Part shown: positions 43,819 to 56,200 of the stretch, piece by piece
How positions within the stretch are numbered: the stretch's first letter is position 1
How the letters are laid out: the number at the start of each line of letters is the position of its first letter
NCBI RefSeq assembly: GCF_032854445.1
Contig: NC_088301.1
Span: 13,512,281 to 13,576,280, forward strand
Length of the DNA stretch: 64,000 nucleotides
DNA from: Liolophura sinensis
Lineage: Eukaryota; Mollusca; Polyplacophora; Chitonida; Chitonidae
Direction: 5' to 3'
Notes under the pieces: model-generated
Told to the model about the DNA's origin: nothing
What the model saw: only the letters and a program-made list of their open reading frames with translations
Databases searched by the model: none
Program-made: the position numbers and the translations under genes

Positions 43819-46389
43819 AATTATACTGGCTTGTCGTTAACTATAGACCTGAAGGAAAACTCTACCTCGAGGCACTCACTTAACGATTCCTTTTTTGTAT
43901 AGCAGTCATAGACGTTCATTCATTATACAAGTGATTCTTAGAGCCGACATCACTTTTAAAATACCGAAACAAGAATTCGATTTGCAACTATAGGTATTTC
44001 TTCAGAAATGTCGGCCACAAGCCATGCCGTATAGAAAATGGCTACTAATTTTGACCTAAATCAGGCTGGGCCAAGACTATAGAGGAAATCAGAGTAAATG
44101 TAACAAAGCCATCACAGCAGACAGTAAAAATCAATTCCTTTGCGGATGATTTGCGTTTGCAAAGTAATTTGATGCATAAACATAAATTCTAAGATATTAT
44201 GAAACAGTCGTGCATCGCAATCATACATCTACCAAAGCATAGCATAAATTCATTTAAGTACAGTCTGACACGATGCCAAGTACACGATGCCAAGCATCTG
44301 ATGATGAAAAGCAGACTCCTCAAAAAATGTCAAACTATGATTCTTTAAGAAGTTGTTATACAACCTTGACCTTGACCCTGAATTTTCTGATTCGATTGGC
44401 ACAATAAATCTTTGAAAATACTGAAGCAGTTACTGAGGGTAAATCTTGGGAAACGAATCAATAGAAATCATCGTAACGATGCCAAAAAAACTTCATACTT
44501 GAAATCCAGCCCAAGCCAAGGTTTAAACAGGGCCCAAAATGAGCATATGTTAATTCGAGATCACTCAATACAGAGATCACGAGGACAAAAGGGTAGATTA
44601 GCGTGAATCCGCGAAGTCTTAACTTCCTGTCTGACGAGTGTCAGAAAACCCTCTGCCATCAATGAACGACATCACTGGTTCCGTTGGACGCCAACGCTCT
44701 CCGGATACAGCGCCAATGGGCTTGAATTTGGGACAATACGCCACCAATTTACATTCTTGACCATTCTTGAAGATCGCAAAATGGACATTCTTGTTTCCAT
44801 ATTTAGGTGGCGACGAGAGTTCTACTTCCCATCAATGTACATGAAGAAGAATAAAGTGAAGACTTGGCTTCACGGTCTCGGCAACCATCATCTTGCCTTC
44901 TCAGATAAATCTATTCCATTTCATTATCCTAAGCTACAGCAACGGGGCTTGAGAGAGAGTGATGTATTCTGTGCCAAGAAACCTTCGACTAGAACATTTG
45001 CAAAATCACCGGAAGATTTTTAGAAATATCCGCATTAGTGAAATCCGCAAATACTCGTGTTTTGTTGGAAGAAACTGGGTCAGATATTGATGGTCTGGCT
45101 CATTCATAGAAGCCATTCCTTGCCAACCATCGACGACATCACAGGAATAATTCAATTTTGAAATGGCGTACATGACAAGCTATCTCGCCTTCCTGTCAAA
45201 CACCTTCACGTCTCCAGTACAGCCATCCCATTACTTTGTAAACTGTATATACGAGATTGAGTTACGCATTTCGGACACAGACAGATAGATGGACGCATAT
45301 AATTGTGCATGGCAAAGTTTCAAGAAAACGTCCAATCTTAAAGCCTTCGCTACAATCTACCCCCATGTGTCAGCAAGGCAATTTCGCACAAACTACAGGT
45401 TCCTTCAACGTGGACTACAGGTTCCTTCTTGGCACTGAATGACGATCCATAATGTGAAGGCAATAATTAACGTTGAAAGGAGCTCTATAAATGAAAGCGC
45501 ACACCAAGGGAATAAAAGCACATCGTATAGACATGTATGGAAACGTACGTTAGTTCGTTTTGCCTAGAAGATGGGCAGATTTTATATGTTTCCGAAGATG
45601 TAAAACGAACGAAATCATTAGGGTATGTCAAATATAGTCACCACTATACATGGAAAAATAAATAGAGGGGACATCACTTTAAGCCCTATACAATTCCTTT
45701 ATATCATTAAACATATATTTGTCAGAATCTTTCGTATGCGGGGAAAATTCCACAATAAAGACAGACATTCAGATAACTGAATCAACAAGTACGGGTGCAA
45801 TCAGCTTATAGTTTATAAACTACAAGGGCTTTTTTCAAACATGTCCTGACCATCATCCTCTGTTTTTACATCAACGGGCTCGATTTTTGGAGTTATTGAG
45901 ATGTTTAGTGAATTCTGTGGAAAGTCAGCGTCCATTACAGGCGAGTCATACCATCAGCTTCATCCCAGTATTGATATCGCGAACTCAGCATTATAATTAT
46001 TTTAGGCCAAATCACAGCTGTAATGCAGCCTCTATATTGGTTCCAGCCCGGTTTTACAAAACTGTCTTTATTAATACCGACAAACCATGTTGTTACTCTG
46101 CTCTAGATATATTGATTTTGAGGCCAAAGCAGTGAATTCAAGTTAAAATCAATAGGGTGATCTGCTTTCAATCATTTTATGATTATGGTTTCTGGAATAT
46201 TGAATAATGCTTTGCATTATTATGTACGATAATATTCTACTAACGTTGTCCAACTGAAGAAAAAAACATACGAACTTGATGAGACGACCGTACCTGTACC
46301 ACTGTACTGGTAGGAAATATACCCACTCTTCGTTGCAAACCACAACCATACCGAGCTTTACATTAGAGCGAGGCCATCAACAGGTGAAT

Positions 46390-46530
46390 GGTGTGTGACG
46401 TGCCTGGAGAAGGTCAGCGGCTTACTCCGGGCACTCTGGGTGTTCTTTACGCCGCGTATAAATCTGACCGCCATAACATAAGAGGAAATTTGTTAACGAA
46501 ATCAATCAATTAATCAATCAATCAATTTAC
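46390..46530 (+). mobile_element. Family C SINE-like fragment
   Basis: GGTCAGCGGCTTACTCCGGG, then ATAAATCTGACCGCCATAAC, then an (ATCA)n tail. The same block series recurs near 26950, 27130 and 59240. Confidence 0.5.
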
Positions 46531-47949
46531 AAAATGTATGAGCGATTTTAACCTGTGCGTGGGATAACTGGCATCTTTCCAGACACGGTCTTGCATACAG
46601 CTTAAAAGCCGACCATCTGGCGCGTTTAGAGGAACAGTTTGTGACCGCCATTACAGAGACGAACAGGTAAACCAGGCGTCAGTTATGTAGCATCACGAAA
46701 TCTCTTACGGCGGCCTAATTAAAATCAGCCACCAACATCGACAGCTGTCACCAGAAACGGCTCATGTGTAGCAAACAGATTAAAGAGATCAAACTAACAG
46801 CCACGCTAGGTGGACGCCACTAATTTGTCGGGAGATCGGGGGCACGGTTTAGTATACTGAAAGAATTAAACCTATCGCAGTGGTTTTTCTACCTACATAG
46901 AGGAGTCCACAAAAACTAAGGGGAGGGGCAAGTGCAACAGGCCTAAACGTCAAACGCGACTGCTGTATACCTTTGGGTAACCATAACAAAATTGGCACGT
47001 TCAGTTCCGCCATCGTTAATTATTAACATTAATACCTATCACGGAAAATATAATTTAAAAAAAAAACATACCAGCCATTAAGATGGAGGCCTATCTTAAT
47101 CCCAGATGTAACTTGTCACTTTCAGGAATTTTCTCTAATTAGTTCTGAAGATATGAGCAAATTACCAACAACTCGACCTGCATACATGCATGACCCTGAC
47201 CTTATCAAAAATGGGGCATAACAAGCTAATTTTATAGATATTATATCCCCCGCTAAATATACATAACTTTCGTATCGATTAAACGGGTTTTAGACTTTAA
47301 TCTGAGTGCCTGTAAACTGAAAAATTCGTTTAAATGCAAAAACCTGGATTCGACTGATTTTCCTACTTGACTTAATGGTATATAAAATAAACTTGAACGC
47401 GCAAGTTTACCAAAAGCGGGCAATATTGGGAGCAGTAGTACAATGGATAGCAACGACCAATCAGAACGAAGGAAAAAATTAAATCGAAAAAAAAATATAT
47501 AACTGGTTTATAACTTGACCTAAGATCTCGCATACACAAGCATACATGAGATTCATGATTCTCCTCCAAGAAGTTTTCCACATATGAACAACTGTGGATT
47601 CACAGGAAAAGCGACACCTTTATACCCCTGCTATTTTAGAGTGTGGCATAAAAAAACATGTATTGCACAAAAAATAAGCACTCAGATATAAGTAGCATAA
47701 AACATATAAAGATATCTTTCAAAAATATTATTATATCTTATTGTATCAAATAGCACAGATGTTTCTATATATAAGCGTATATTAGGAAGAACCACATGCC
47801 ATATTTCGTATGTACAGAAGGAAAATACGATAACAATTTTGATTTATTTTGACGTGAAACACTTTAAGTCAAATTTATGTAAAAAAAATGATGTAAAAGC
47901 CAAAACATTACTATTTTTTAAATGAACATCACGTTTGCAATAAAACTGA

Positions 47950-48245
47950 CCACTTTTAGAATAAAAATTAACAAGTTGTTATAATCCCACTGACTACCTT
48001 TGGAATAATCCCTACTTTCGAAATAAAATATTACCATTAATGAAATAAACCAAAAAATTTCAAAAAGTTACCAGTTGTGAAAGAAAGTGCTTTCTTTATT
48101 TCAAAATTGGTAAATTTGTATTTCAAAAAGTAATTAACATATTTATGTCAAAAGCGGCACACATATATATCAAAAGTAAAACATATTTACAAAAGTCAAT
48201 TCTTATTTCAAAAGTTATTCAAACCTGGAACGTATTTCAAAATTG
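47950..48245. repeat. AT-rich imperfect inverted repeat
   Basis: The left half repeats GAAATAAA-type motifs and the right half repeats TTATTTCAAAA. They meet at a small palindrome near 48083 (GAAAGAAAGTGCTTTCTTT). The overall pairing is imperfect. Confidence 0.5.
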
Positions 48246-48545
48246 ACTTCTACAGAATCTTCTAGTCATTCAGGCTGGCTGTGTGGTCTTGGTTGCAGAG
48301 GTGCGGAGGTGAAAGATCGACAACAAAATCTTGGAGGCTATTTTTGTACATCACTGCTTCTTGTACGCTGACAATCACCTTTAATGACGACCAGTTCCTA
48401 CTTATTTCCTGATTTTTAAACAGCCAGACAATTTCACGATAGAATAAGCTTACATTTAGCTCAATACATCGACATCTCGATATTTCAAACAACGCTTGTG
48501 AACTCGTCTACGGGGAACCTCAAAAAGATCGATCTTTTTTTTTCT

Positions 48546-48905
48546 TCAAAAAATCCCTTTAAATCTACGCAACAGTATAGCACAGCAATGATTTAGCGGG
48601 AGAGGTTTGCGTTGACCCTCGAAAAGACTCGTAATGGTAGTTCCGTAATTGAAGGAGATGCTTTGGGGGGAGTTGATAAATGAAGACAACTGTGAGATAG
48701 GCCAAACCCATTCGTAATTCCCAAAGTCCCTACACAACGTCAAGAGGACGGCTGCATATCGCAGTAACTCAGCTTGGATTTCCTGCTTCACACCATTAGT
48801 GCTTGGGTTGGGAAGAGCGAGGTATGATTGGGGTGTCAGGGGGAGGAAATCCAGATCGACAGATTGGACTATACTGAACAACTCCGGCTCATGGATTGAC
48901 AAACT
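48546..48905 (-). other. Open frame, possible exon, unassigned
   Basis: A 118-codon frame follows a possible acceptor (CTGAATTTAG|GAG). It has no ATG at its start. Splicing from the strong donor after the Shab stop (49348/49347) would not place it in the Shab frame. It could be part of a spliced 3'UTR or chance. Confidence 0.15.
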
Positions 48906-49121
48906 CTCCTAAATTCAGATAAATGTAAGACCAGGATTCAGTGTCTTGGAATTTTTAAATTCAGATAATTTGAGGTAAGTAAGGGAGGCTTACAAAAATA
49001 CATTGCCAGATCGAATAAGTTTGCTTTACTTGTTTATTTGCTTTTGGCGAATCAAACAAAACAAAGTGACACTCGAAGGGAGAATCAAATTGTTGAGTTC
49101 TTAATCTAGTTAAAAAGATCA

Positions 49122-49279
49122 GCGACCAGTTTCACATAGCGACACTTTTTTATCGTACAAGTAAGACAATTTTTTATCATACGTTTGTCGTACGCTATTT
49201 TGTACGTCACTATGATCGTACCATTGCCCTATATATGCGATTATCGGATTTGTACGACATCTTTGTGAAACTGGCCCCT
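49122..49279. mobile_element. Small inverted-repeat element (MITE-like)
   Basis: The left end CGACCAGTTTCACATAGCGA and right end TCTTTGTGAAACTGGCCCC are inverted copies, and both halves contain GTACGACA/TGTCGTAC. It is about 158 bp with no ORF. It lies just past the Shab stop exon. Confidence 0.7.
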
Positions 49280-49339
49280 GGTGTTTAGCCAGATTCATCC
49301 CTTCATTCATTTATAAGGCAAAAAGGTAGAGACAGTAAG

Positions 49340-49350
49340 AAACTCACCTG
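49340..49350 (-). other. Consensus 5' splice site 29 nt after the Shab stop
   Basis: CCAG|GTGAGTTTC (cut between 49348 and 49347) is a near-perfect U1 match. It suggests a spliced 3'UTR. At under 50 nt from the stop it should not trigger nonsense-mediated decay. Confidence 0.5.
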
Positions 49351-49376
49351 GATATGACTGGAGATGAAACTGACTA

Positions 49377-50212
49377 CTACTGGTACGTGATGCTGTCAAT
49401 GTTGGTGTCGTGACCCTCTTTTACGTCGTCCGAGTTCGACGGCTTGTCCAGATTATTCATTATATTGTCCAAAGAGAGATCTTTTTGCACCGGGGCTGAC
49501 ATTATATTGTTTACATCCTCCTTTTCGATGATGTAGTACTCAGGAGACGACTTATCATCACAGTTTTCGGTATCTTGATCCGTGTGATAACTGTCGTCTG
49601 CTAGATCCATTTCCGAGTCACGTGACAGGGACGCCGGTTCGTCTGGTGTACTGGCCTTCGTCAGACTCTCCAGATCATTATCTGAAGGACTCGAGTCAGA
49701 TTGCCACAGTTCCTTCTGCTCTAAGTTATCGAGTTCTTTGATCGTTTTAATGGTGTCCGGACTGGCCATGCTATCGCTGAACGCAAGTTCTTCGAACATG
49801 TCGTTTGGTGGAGGCTCGTTCTGCGCCGAGGAACTGTCAAATCGTATCGGTGGAGTCGTTGTCTTTCGTGGAAACTTCGTGGCCGTTGTCTTGACGGGGA
49901 GATGGGTGGGTTTTGACGGTGATCGAGTTATCTCTCCGCAATACACGTCGCCATCTTGGCCCCAAAACTGGTCAAATGGTTTGCTGAGCAAAGCGTCGTG
50001 TTTGGAATCGTCCTGGTCATCGGACAATTCCTTTGGGGCGTCGTTCACCAGCAAATTCTCTATCTCCTCCCTGTCGATTGCATCCTTTTTTAAAATTGAT
50101 TTTTTCTTTGGTGGCGGCGGGTCTAGGATCGACGGACTGGATTTTCGGAGGATTGGTACCAGCAATTCGGAGCTCTGGCTCGTGTTCAATGAGCGTGTAC
50201 TCCAGGTGTTTC
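49377..50212 (-). CDS. Shab: Shab terminal coding exon
   Basis: The acceptor is TTGTTTCAG|GA; phase 1 joins the previous exon to give ...[12 protein letters not shown]. It encodes 277 residues: a Pro/Lys block ([12 protein letters not shown]), then a long acidic Ser/Asp/Glu-rich tail ending NIDSITYQ. Two TAG stops stand in tandem. No known domain is recognised. A frame-shifted 94-codon reading and a 171-codon antisense frame are shadows. Confidence 0.75.
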
Positions 50213-53200
50213 CTGAAACAAGGAGACAAGTTTTTACACACAAAGGGCCATGACAACCAATTGGACTCTCCCGGTGATATATGAATCCAAAACAGTCCCA
50301 ATTATTAAAAACACAACGTCCCGTTATTTAAATGGACTTTCACTCTGACTAGAACAACTTTGCTCTTTAAGCTTTGGTGTACTCTTAAGTTTCTGAAATA
50401 TCTGAACAAAAGACTGAAATACAGTGCAAACGTATTACACTGAAGTACGACCGTCATACTCATTTTGTGATGAAAAAATCTACAAGGTGTAACTAAGTTC
50501 CATTCCGCTCCACACACCATACTCGTCACACTCAAAAGTGAAAGTTTTAAATTTCACACAAATTGTTGTCAAGACTATAAATCTTAATAATTGTCCACTA
50601 TAACGTTTTGAGGAACATGTATACGGCATGACCTGTCCTTGTTTCGTGATGGCGTCGTGACGTCATTGGTGGTTTCCTGACAGTCCTTGCTTGTTTTTTT
50701 AACATCCTTGTGCAGGCTCCAGGATCACGATTCTGTCTTTGATTTCAGTCAAATGTAGCCTTAAGTAGCGTTTAAGTTCAATTCTAAGTTCAGGAATAAT
50801 ACAAGTTAAGACTAAGATGGCCTCATGATTCTTGGGTCAGATGAATGATTGACAGCTACTATGACGTCACGACCTTCCCAAATCGAAGGGTAACACGCCA
50901 TGGCGTTTTGAGCAAATTGCAGATTTTCCAGATTTGTGCAGTTTATTTCTCGCCGAATTGCCAGGCTAACAATTGCATTCACGTATACAACATAACAGAA
51001 AAAATTTAAAAAGTCATCATTATTTGCTTATACTGATAACTTTCAGTTTTTAGCCACAAAACTTTGCAGTTCACCTATAATGCTCTTAATTTCACTGTCG
51101 GCACACATTTTTCACCAGTATTACGTGTCTAATTCTATAAATTTAAGAAACAGCCCCAGTTCTCTTTCTCTTTCTAATACAGTGGCACATTTGCCATACT
51201 TGTACTAAAATATTTATACGACGTCACATTTATGGTGCGAGGGTTAAAACAGATATTTTGGCTAGTAGCAGACGAACTTTTCCACTTGTCACGCACAGAT
51301 GTTCATCTTCTGAGCGAGCGAAATGTGTGCGCCATATTGACGGGAAGCCAATCTACAAGATTTCCTGCAAGACGACTTAAATGAACCTGCGACGGATTAT
51401 TGCCGACAAGACTTCCAGAGAACGGTGGGTCTCCTAAAATCAGTCTTATCGCTGCCGTTTCAGTCAAATATACTTGAATCCAGTACAAGTGAAAAAATAC
51501 ACTCGGCAATTGTTCCTATATGATTTCACAACAGCGCCATACAATAACGATTCTCTTTCATAGAAAGAAAAGAAAGTGTAGTACATGTAGAGGCAAATTT
51601 TGTGAAAGACTACCAAAAACAGTGTTCTAATGTATCACCAAAATACAAATAAAAAAAATGCAAAAGAAAAGAGAAAACAAAGCGTGGCTGATATGGGGAT
51701 TTACTGGCAATGAACCTCCCAAAACATTCACAGCATTCTAAGATGCTTAATTAAATCATTAACGATTCTTACAATAGCATACACGGATATGTTTACTGAA
51801 CTTATTTATTACTTATAATTTCTGCTCTGCCTGTATTGTGATATTCTGATAGTCGCTTTCAAAGTATAAATACGAAGGATAAACCATGGGATTAGCACTG
51901 GGCTTGCTACTAAATAGGTGCCCAGATGTATACGCGACATGGTTACACGGGCTCATATCGTCAAAGGTCACGATACACCGGAAAGAGATTCCCCTGATCA
52001 GACTGTCTCCCCTACTGCAATGAATTATTCACAAAAGTCACCTACCAAAATAATCTGGCAGCTTTCCAAGCCTTGCCAGACGTATTTCTTCTCTAACCGT
52101 TTATCCAAATGCACCATACATAAAACGTCGATTGACTATTGGTGCTTTACTTCAGCATTACCTCCAAATTGTACTTCCGGTCATAGTACATCCTCTTGAA
52201 TATATTTTTGTCATTGAAAACATACTGCTTTTTCGATTTAACCACCAAAATGACTGGACTACATACAAAAGTATATAATGAAATAATAGTAATATTGATG
52301 AAAAATGGCACCCTGAAAACAAATGGTGTACCAAAGGTAAAAACAAGTATCAGTGAACCATCAGAATAAAGAAATGACAAAACTGTATTTTGGAGTCATT
52401 TCCTTACCACATGGCTTTGCTTACATTTCGATTGGAATGGTCTGAAGAATAGCTCAAAAGCCAGATCCTGTGCACCAAGAATGCACATTCCACACTAGCG
52501 TCCCCTTTGTCTGGAAGGACCAAGTCTGCTTAGCAGACCATTTGTCCTGTTTCCGGGGAGACTGGTACATGTTTAGCTCTGGTATTTTGTGATGGTTTGA
52601 TTAACGGCTCTGGCTTTTGACCTCTTCCAATAATGATCTGAACATAAATTCTAAACGTCGATGACATTGGCCATTTCGTCTTCGGCCAGTTCCTCTTTAC
52701 GTTCCTCCTTTGTTCTTGTGATTGGTTACATGTATATTACCTTGTTAGAAACCCATGATAAAATACGATTGGCTAACTGTACGTGTTCAAGCGAGATTAT
52801 TGCTGATTGGCTGTTTGGCGTGACAAATGTGAAAGGATCGTGAATCAGTGAGTGAGTGAGTGAGAGACTTAAGCGTAGGGGTGCCTTTGTGCATGGGAGG
52901 TATATAACGGAGGGTGATCTGAGGGGAGAACGTCATCTAAATACCTGCTTTATTGCGGCACAAAATATAGGCAAGGGAGAGAGTGATAGGGTTGAAGCAC
53001 TACTACATAGGGCAATGAGCGAGGTCACAGTGCCAGGGTGGTGTGGTAGTCGACACTAGTTGACTGACTGACTGACTGACTGACAGCTTACAAAAGGCAG
53101 ATGGAAACAAGGCCCAAGAAAACATCCAATATTACGTCCACAAATGACATCCACAACGCACGAGTAAGGAGCCCATGTCAGGTGTTAGTCCGGTGTTCTG

Positions 53201-56200
53201 TGACAAATTCATAAAGGATTTTATGGGTTCGTCTTTCACCACAGCGACAAACCCACAAGATAAAAGCGGCTTCTCATCACCATCACCGGTAGATGCATGG
53301 TTAGCAACATGACGGGGGCGGCATGCAGAAGACAAGCCCATGTAGATCTTCCACAAGTAATTGATTTTTTTTTTTATGTTTCTCCACAGATGACTGTCCA
53401 GTGAAACAACGCGTGGACGATTAACAATATTTACTTTTTTTTCCTTTTAAGACCACACATTGCTCCAAAGTGCACTTCGTGTAATTACTGCGGATGTCAA
53501 TCTATTGCAGCTACTGGCGACGAATCGAAACTAGCCACACCAAATTGCCCTTGGCTGACGGTACATGCTAAGCTCAACCCCTGTGTAGTGATTCAACTCA
53601 CCTCAAATCAGCAGTGGACTTTCATCTGGAAGAAAATAGGTCGTAGAATAATTAGAACAGTAGTCATGCCTAAACCGAAGTGCTTCCAACTTAATTCGCA
53701 TATCTGGAATCCAAGTTAAATTACCAAACCAATGGCAACGTTGTCTGCATGATTGCATTGCTAATGGTTATACGTGAATGACTCAATCGTGATTTTTTAT
53801 CAGGTTTTTAATTTCTTCTAAAAGGCTGTATTGGACAATTGAACGCAGTTGGATGACTAATTAAAATTTGAGATTAAGTTGAGAATGTTAAAGAGAGGGT
53901 GATATTTAGATACACTTAGTTATTACAGTATATCTGCCTAATGCATCTTACACCTAATTTCTGTGAGTCGGAAATTTAACAAGGTTACAATTCAGAAAAC
54001 TCTTGTGTAACTTACGCATTATCGCTCTTCAATAAAACAAAAAGTTATGTGAGCGTACAAAATACTTTTCTGTCATTATACTAAAGTGACTTTCACATAA
54101 ATTTGCTCCCTGTAACCCTTGAATTCATTCTGTGTGCGAAGAGAAGAGACTAGCTTTTATCTGAATGCCGGAACGTCACAAAAATATATTTATCGCAACC
54201 AATCAAAATTAAGATATCTGGGGCACAAACTGTTAGGCGTATACTTGTATTTGCATCATACCGCACTGTATTTGAATCTCTTTCAGAAATGCTCTCAGAA
54301 CTTAAACAAACTCTCTGATATCTTTGTTAAGATAGACAGAAATCCCAAAGTTGTGGTAGGCATCTCATGCGGCATGAGGCCTTTCCGGCCTGCATCCGTT
54401 CCGCATGCCTGAAGCCAGCCCGATGTAGTCACCGCACAACCTTCGGGCTACCAATGCAAAATGGCGGCGGCAAGACTCAATCAAATTATCGGCTTATTTG
54501 CGGGCCGTGTAGACTCGCGCACTCGTCTATCGGTCTGATATTTTATCTAGCTACAACTAATCCAGTCCGTTCTCGATTAATTCCTGTATGAATGAAATGC
54601 CTTATGAACCAGTCCATATACGACCAGAAAATGAGGTTATTTCATTTATGTGAACATATAATTGAGAACGACAACTTATTCTACGAAGACTAAGTGCATC
54701 TGACCACGGCAAAGTGGATACTGACACACGGGGGCGTTGGAACCATTACATAAATAATACATGACAGTTTTATACGGCAATTTACGGTTTTCCGGAAACA
54801 GAATCCTCCCCAAAGAATGAAGGGCTATGTACAGGGTTTTTGGTTTCGCCAGTCTCGGTATCATAAATGATATACGTCCGTTACACAAGATCGAACCATT
54901 AACATGGTGGCTCCCTACAATTGTAAAGATTTGATCCTTTGTCGGTAGAGGATCAAATTAAAGCAAATTCCGGACTAAACCCAACATGAATTCTAACTGC
55001 TATGTAAGCCAACATACAACTGATCGACGACAATTATTTATCTATTTATTTATTTATTCAACCGGTTGGTGTGTTATGCCGCAATGAAGAAAATACCTAC
55101 GATAATAGAACGGTTCCAAAGTTAGTTTCCATATACCGGGCATGCTTACTCCAGACTTATGTATTAAAAATACTTCTCTATCGAACTAGTGTACTTTTTT
55201 TAGAAAACTTTCTGCTTGCTCTTGAAGATCGGATACAAACAGTACACATTTTACTCGTAATTGTTTCAGTCGGTTGTGGCGGTCGTGAATTTCTCCATAA
55301 ACTTAAACTTCGTCGGTTTAGATTTGAAAAAATACAAATACAGTATGATTTACACAAATTGATGGCGATAGGGGGGTTACATTTGAAACACTGTTTAAAA
55401 TCACTAGCGGTTATAGAACTCAGGCAAAAGAATTTACATGTGAATCATAAATATATTTCCTAAATGTATAGAGTACAACTATAAAAAGCCGGACGTGTAA
55501 TCCACCCATTTCCGATCTTCCACAAGTGATTGAAAATATAAGCTTATAGGAAAATTGGATACATATACCGTGCTGTTCGCATTAATGTAGGTCGAGTAAC
55601 TGCCACAACAAGGGCGGAGATATGATAGCCTGTTATTATTTCAGCTATGCCCAGTGGGAAAACTCTTAATTGCGTTTTGATAACATCTATAATGGGGCGC
55701 CGTTGCAAACCATCGAGATGTAAACCCGGTACTCCCACTATGCAGCCTGAGAGGCTGTTTAAATGCAGACACAGAGCCAGCTTTTTATGCAATATTGCAA
55801 AGCAATCGGCATCTGCTCAGGAATCGATGAGGAGCCAGTGAGCGCGATACCGCCGGAGAGCAGGTCGCTGATGACACAAAAAGCGCGCAATGATTATATC
55901 ACATGTAAACATGGCAGAGAGGAGGAAACAAGAGCAAAATTGGAATATGAAATATTGTGATGACAGGTGTACAGGGTTTACCTGTGAGTGCGTGACGACA
56001 ATCACGCGAGTATAGGCATGCAGACAAGCGGGTTGCTGTGGCGCACCTCTAAAGTTTGTCTAAGGGCTAACTTAGACTTTAGAATACGACTGTGGAAGAT
56101 TAGATTGAAGTTAGAGTAAAAAAACACATGTAAGTCAGTCAAAGGCCTATCCATTATCTATTAGTTACAGGGAAACTGTTATTCAAGCTTCACGGCTTGG

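Larger units (their letters stand above)
43820..49120. other. Intergenic stretch, no recognised gene
   Basis: It contains short duplications (ACGATGCCAAG near 44270; ACTACAGGTTCCTTC near 45390), a family C SINE piece near 46400-46530 ending in (ATCA)n, and an AT-rich inverted-repeat tract at 47.95-48.25 kb. Also present is an open frame at 48905-48546 on the minus strand that could be a downstream exon but has no ATG. Part may belong to the Shab 3' end. Confidence 0.45.

Noticed and set aside
48546-48905. Minus-strand 118-codon frame as the true end of Shab
   Set aside because: The Shab frame already ends in two TAG codons at 49374-49379, and splicing from 49348 would enter this segment in a different frame.
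49738-50253. 171-codon frame antisense to the last Shab exon
   Set aside because: It is a shadow of the acidic/Ser-rich coding exon on the other strand and spans its splice acceptor.
53436-53720. Roughly 95-codon open plus-strand frame with a CTSCNYCGC cluster
   Set aside because: The Cys cluster hints at a zinc finger, but there is no start, no clear splice sites and no further match; it may be transposon debris.
55071-55463. 130-codon plus-strand frame in the long Shab intron
   Set aside because: It opens at GTG within a decayed SINE tail, and its composition (long hydrophobic and basic runs) resembles translated AT-rich DNA.
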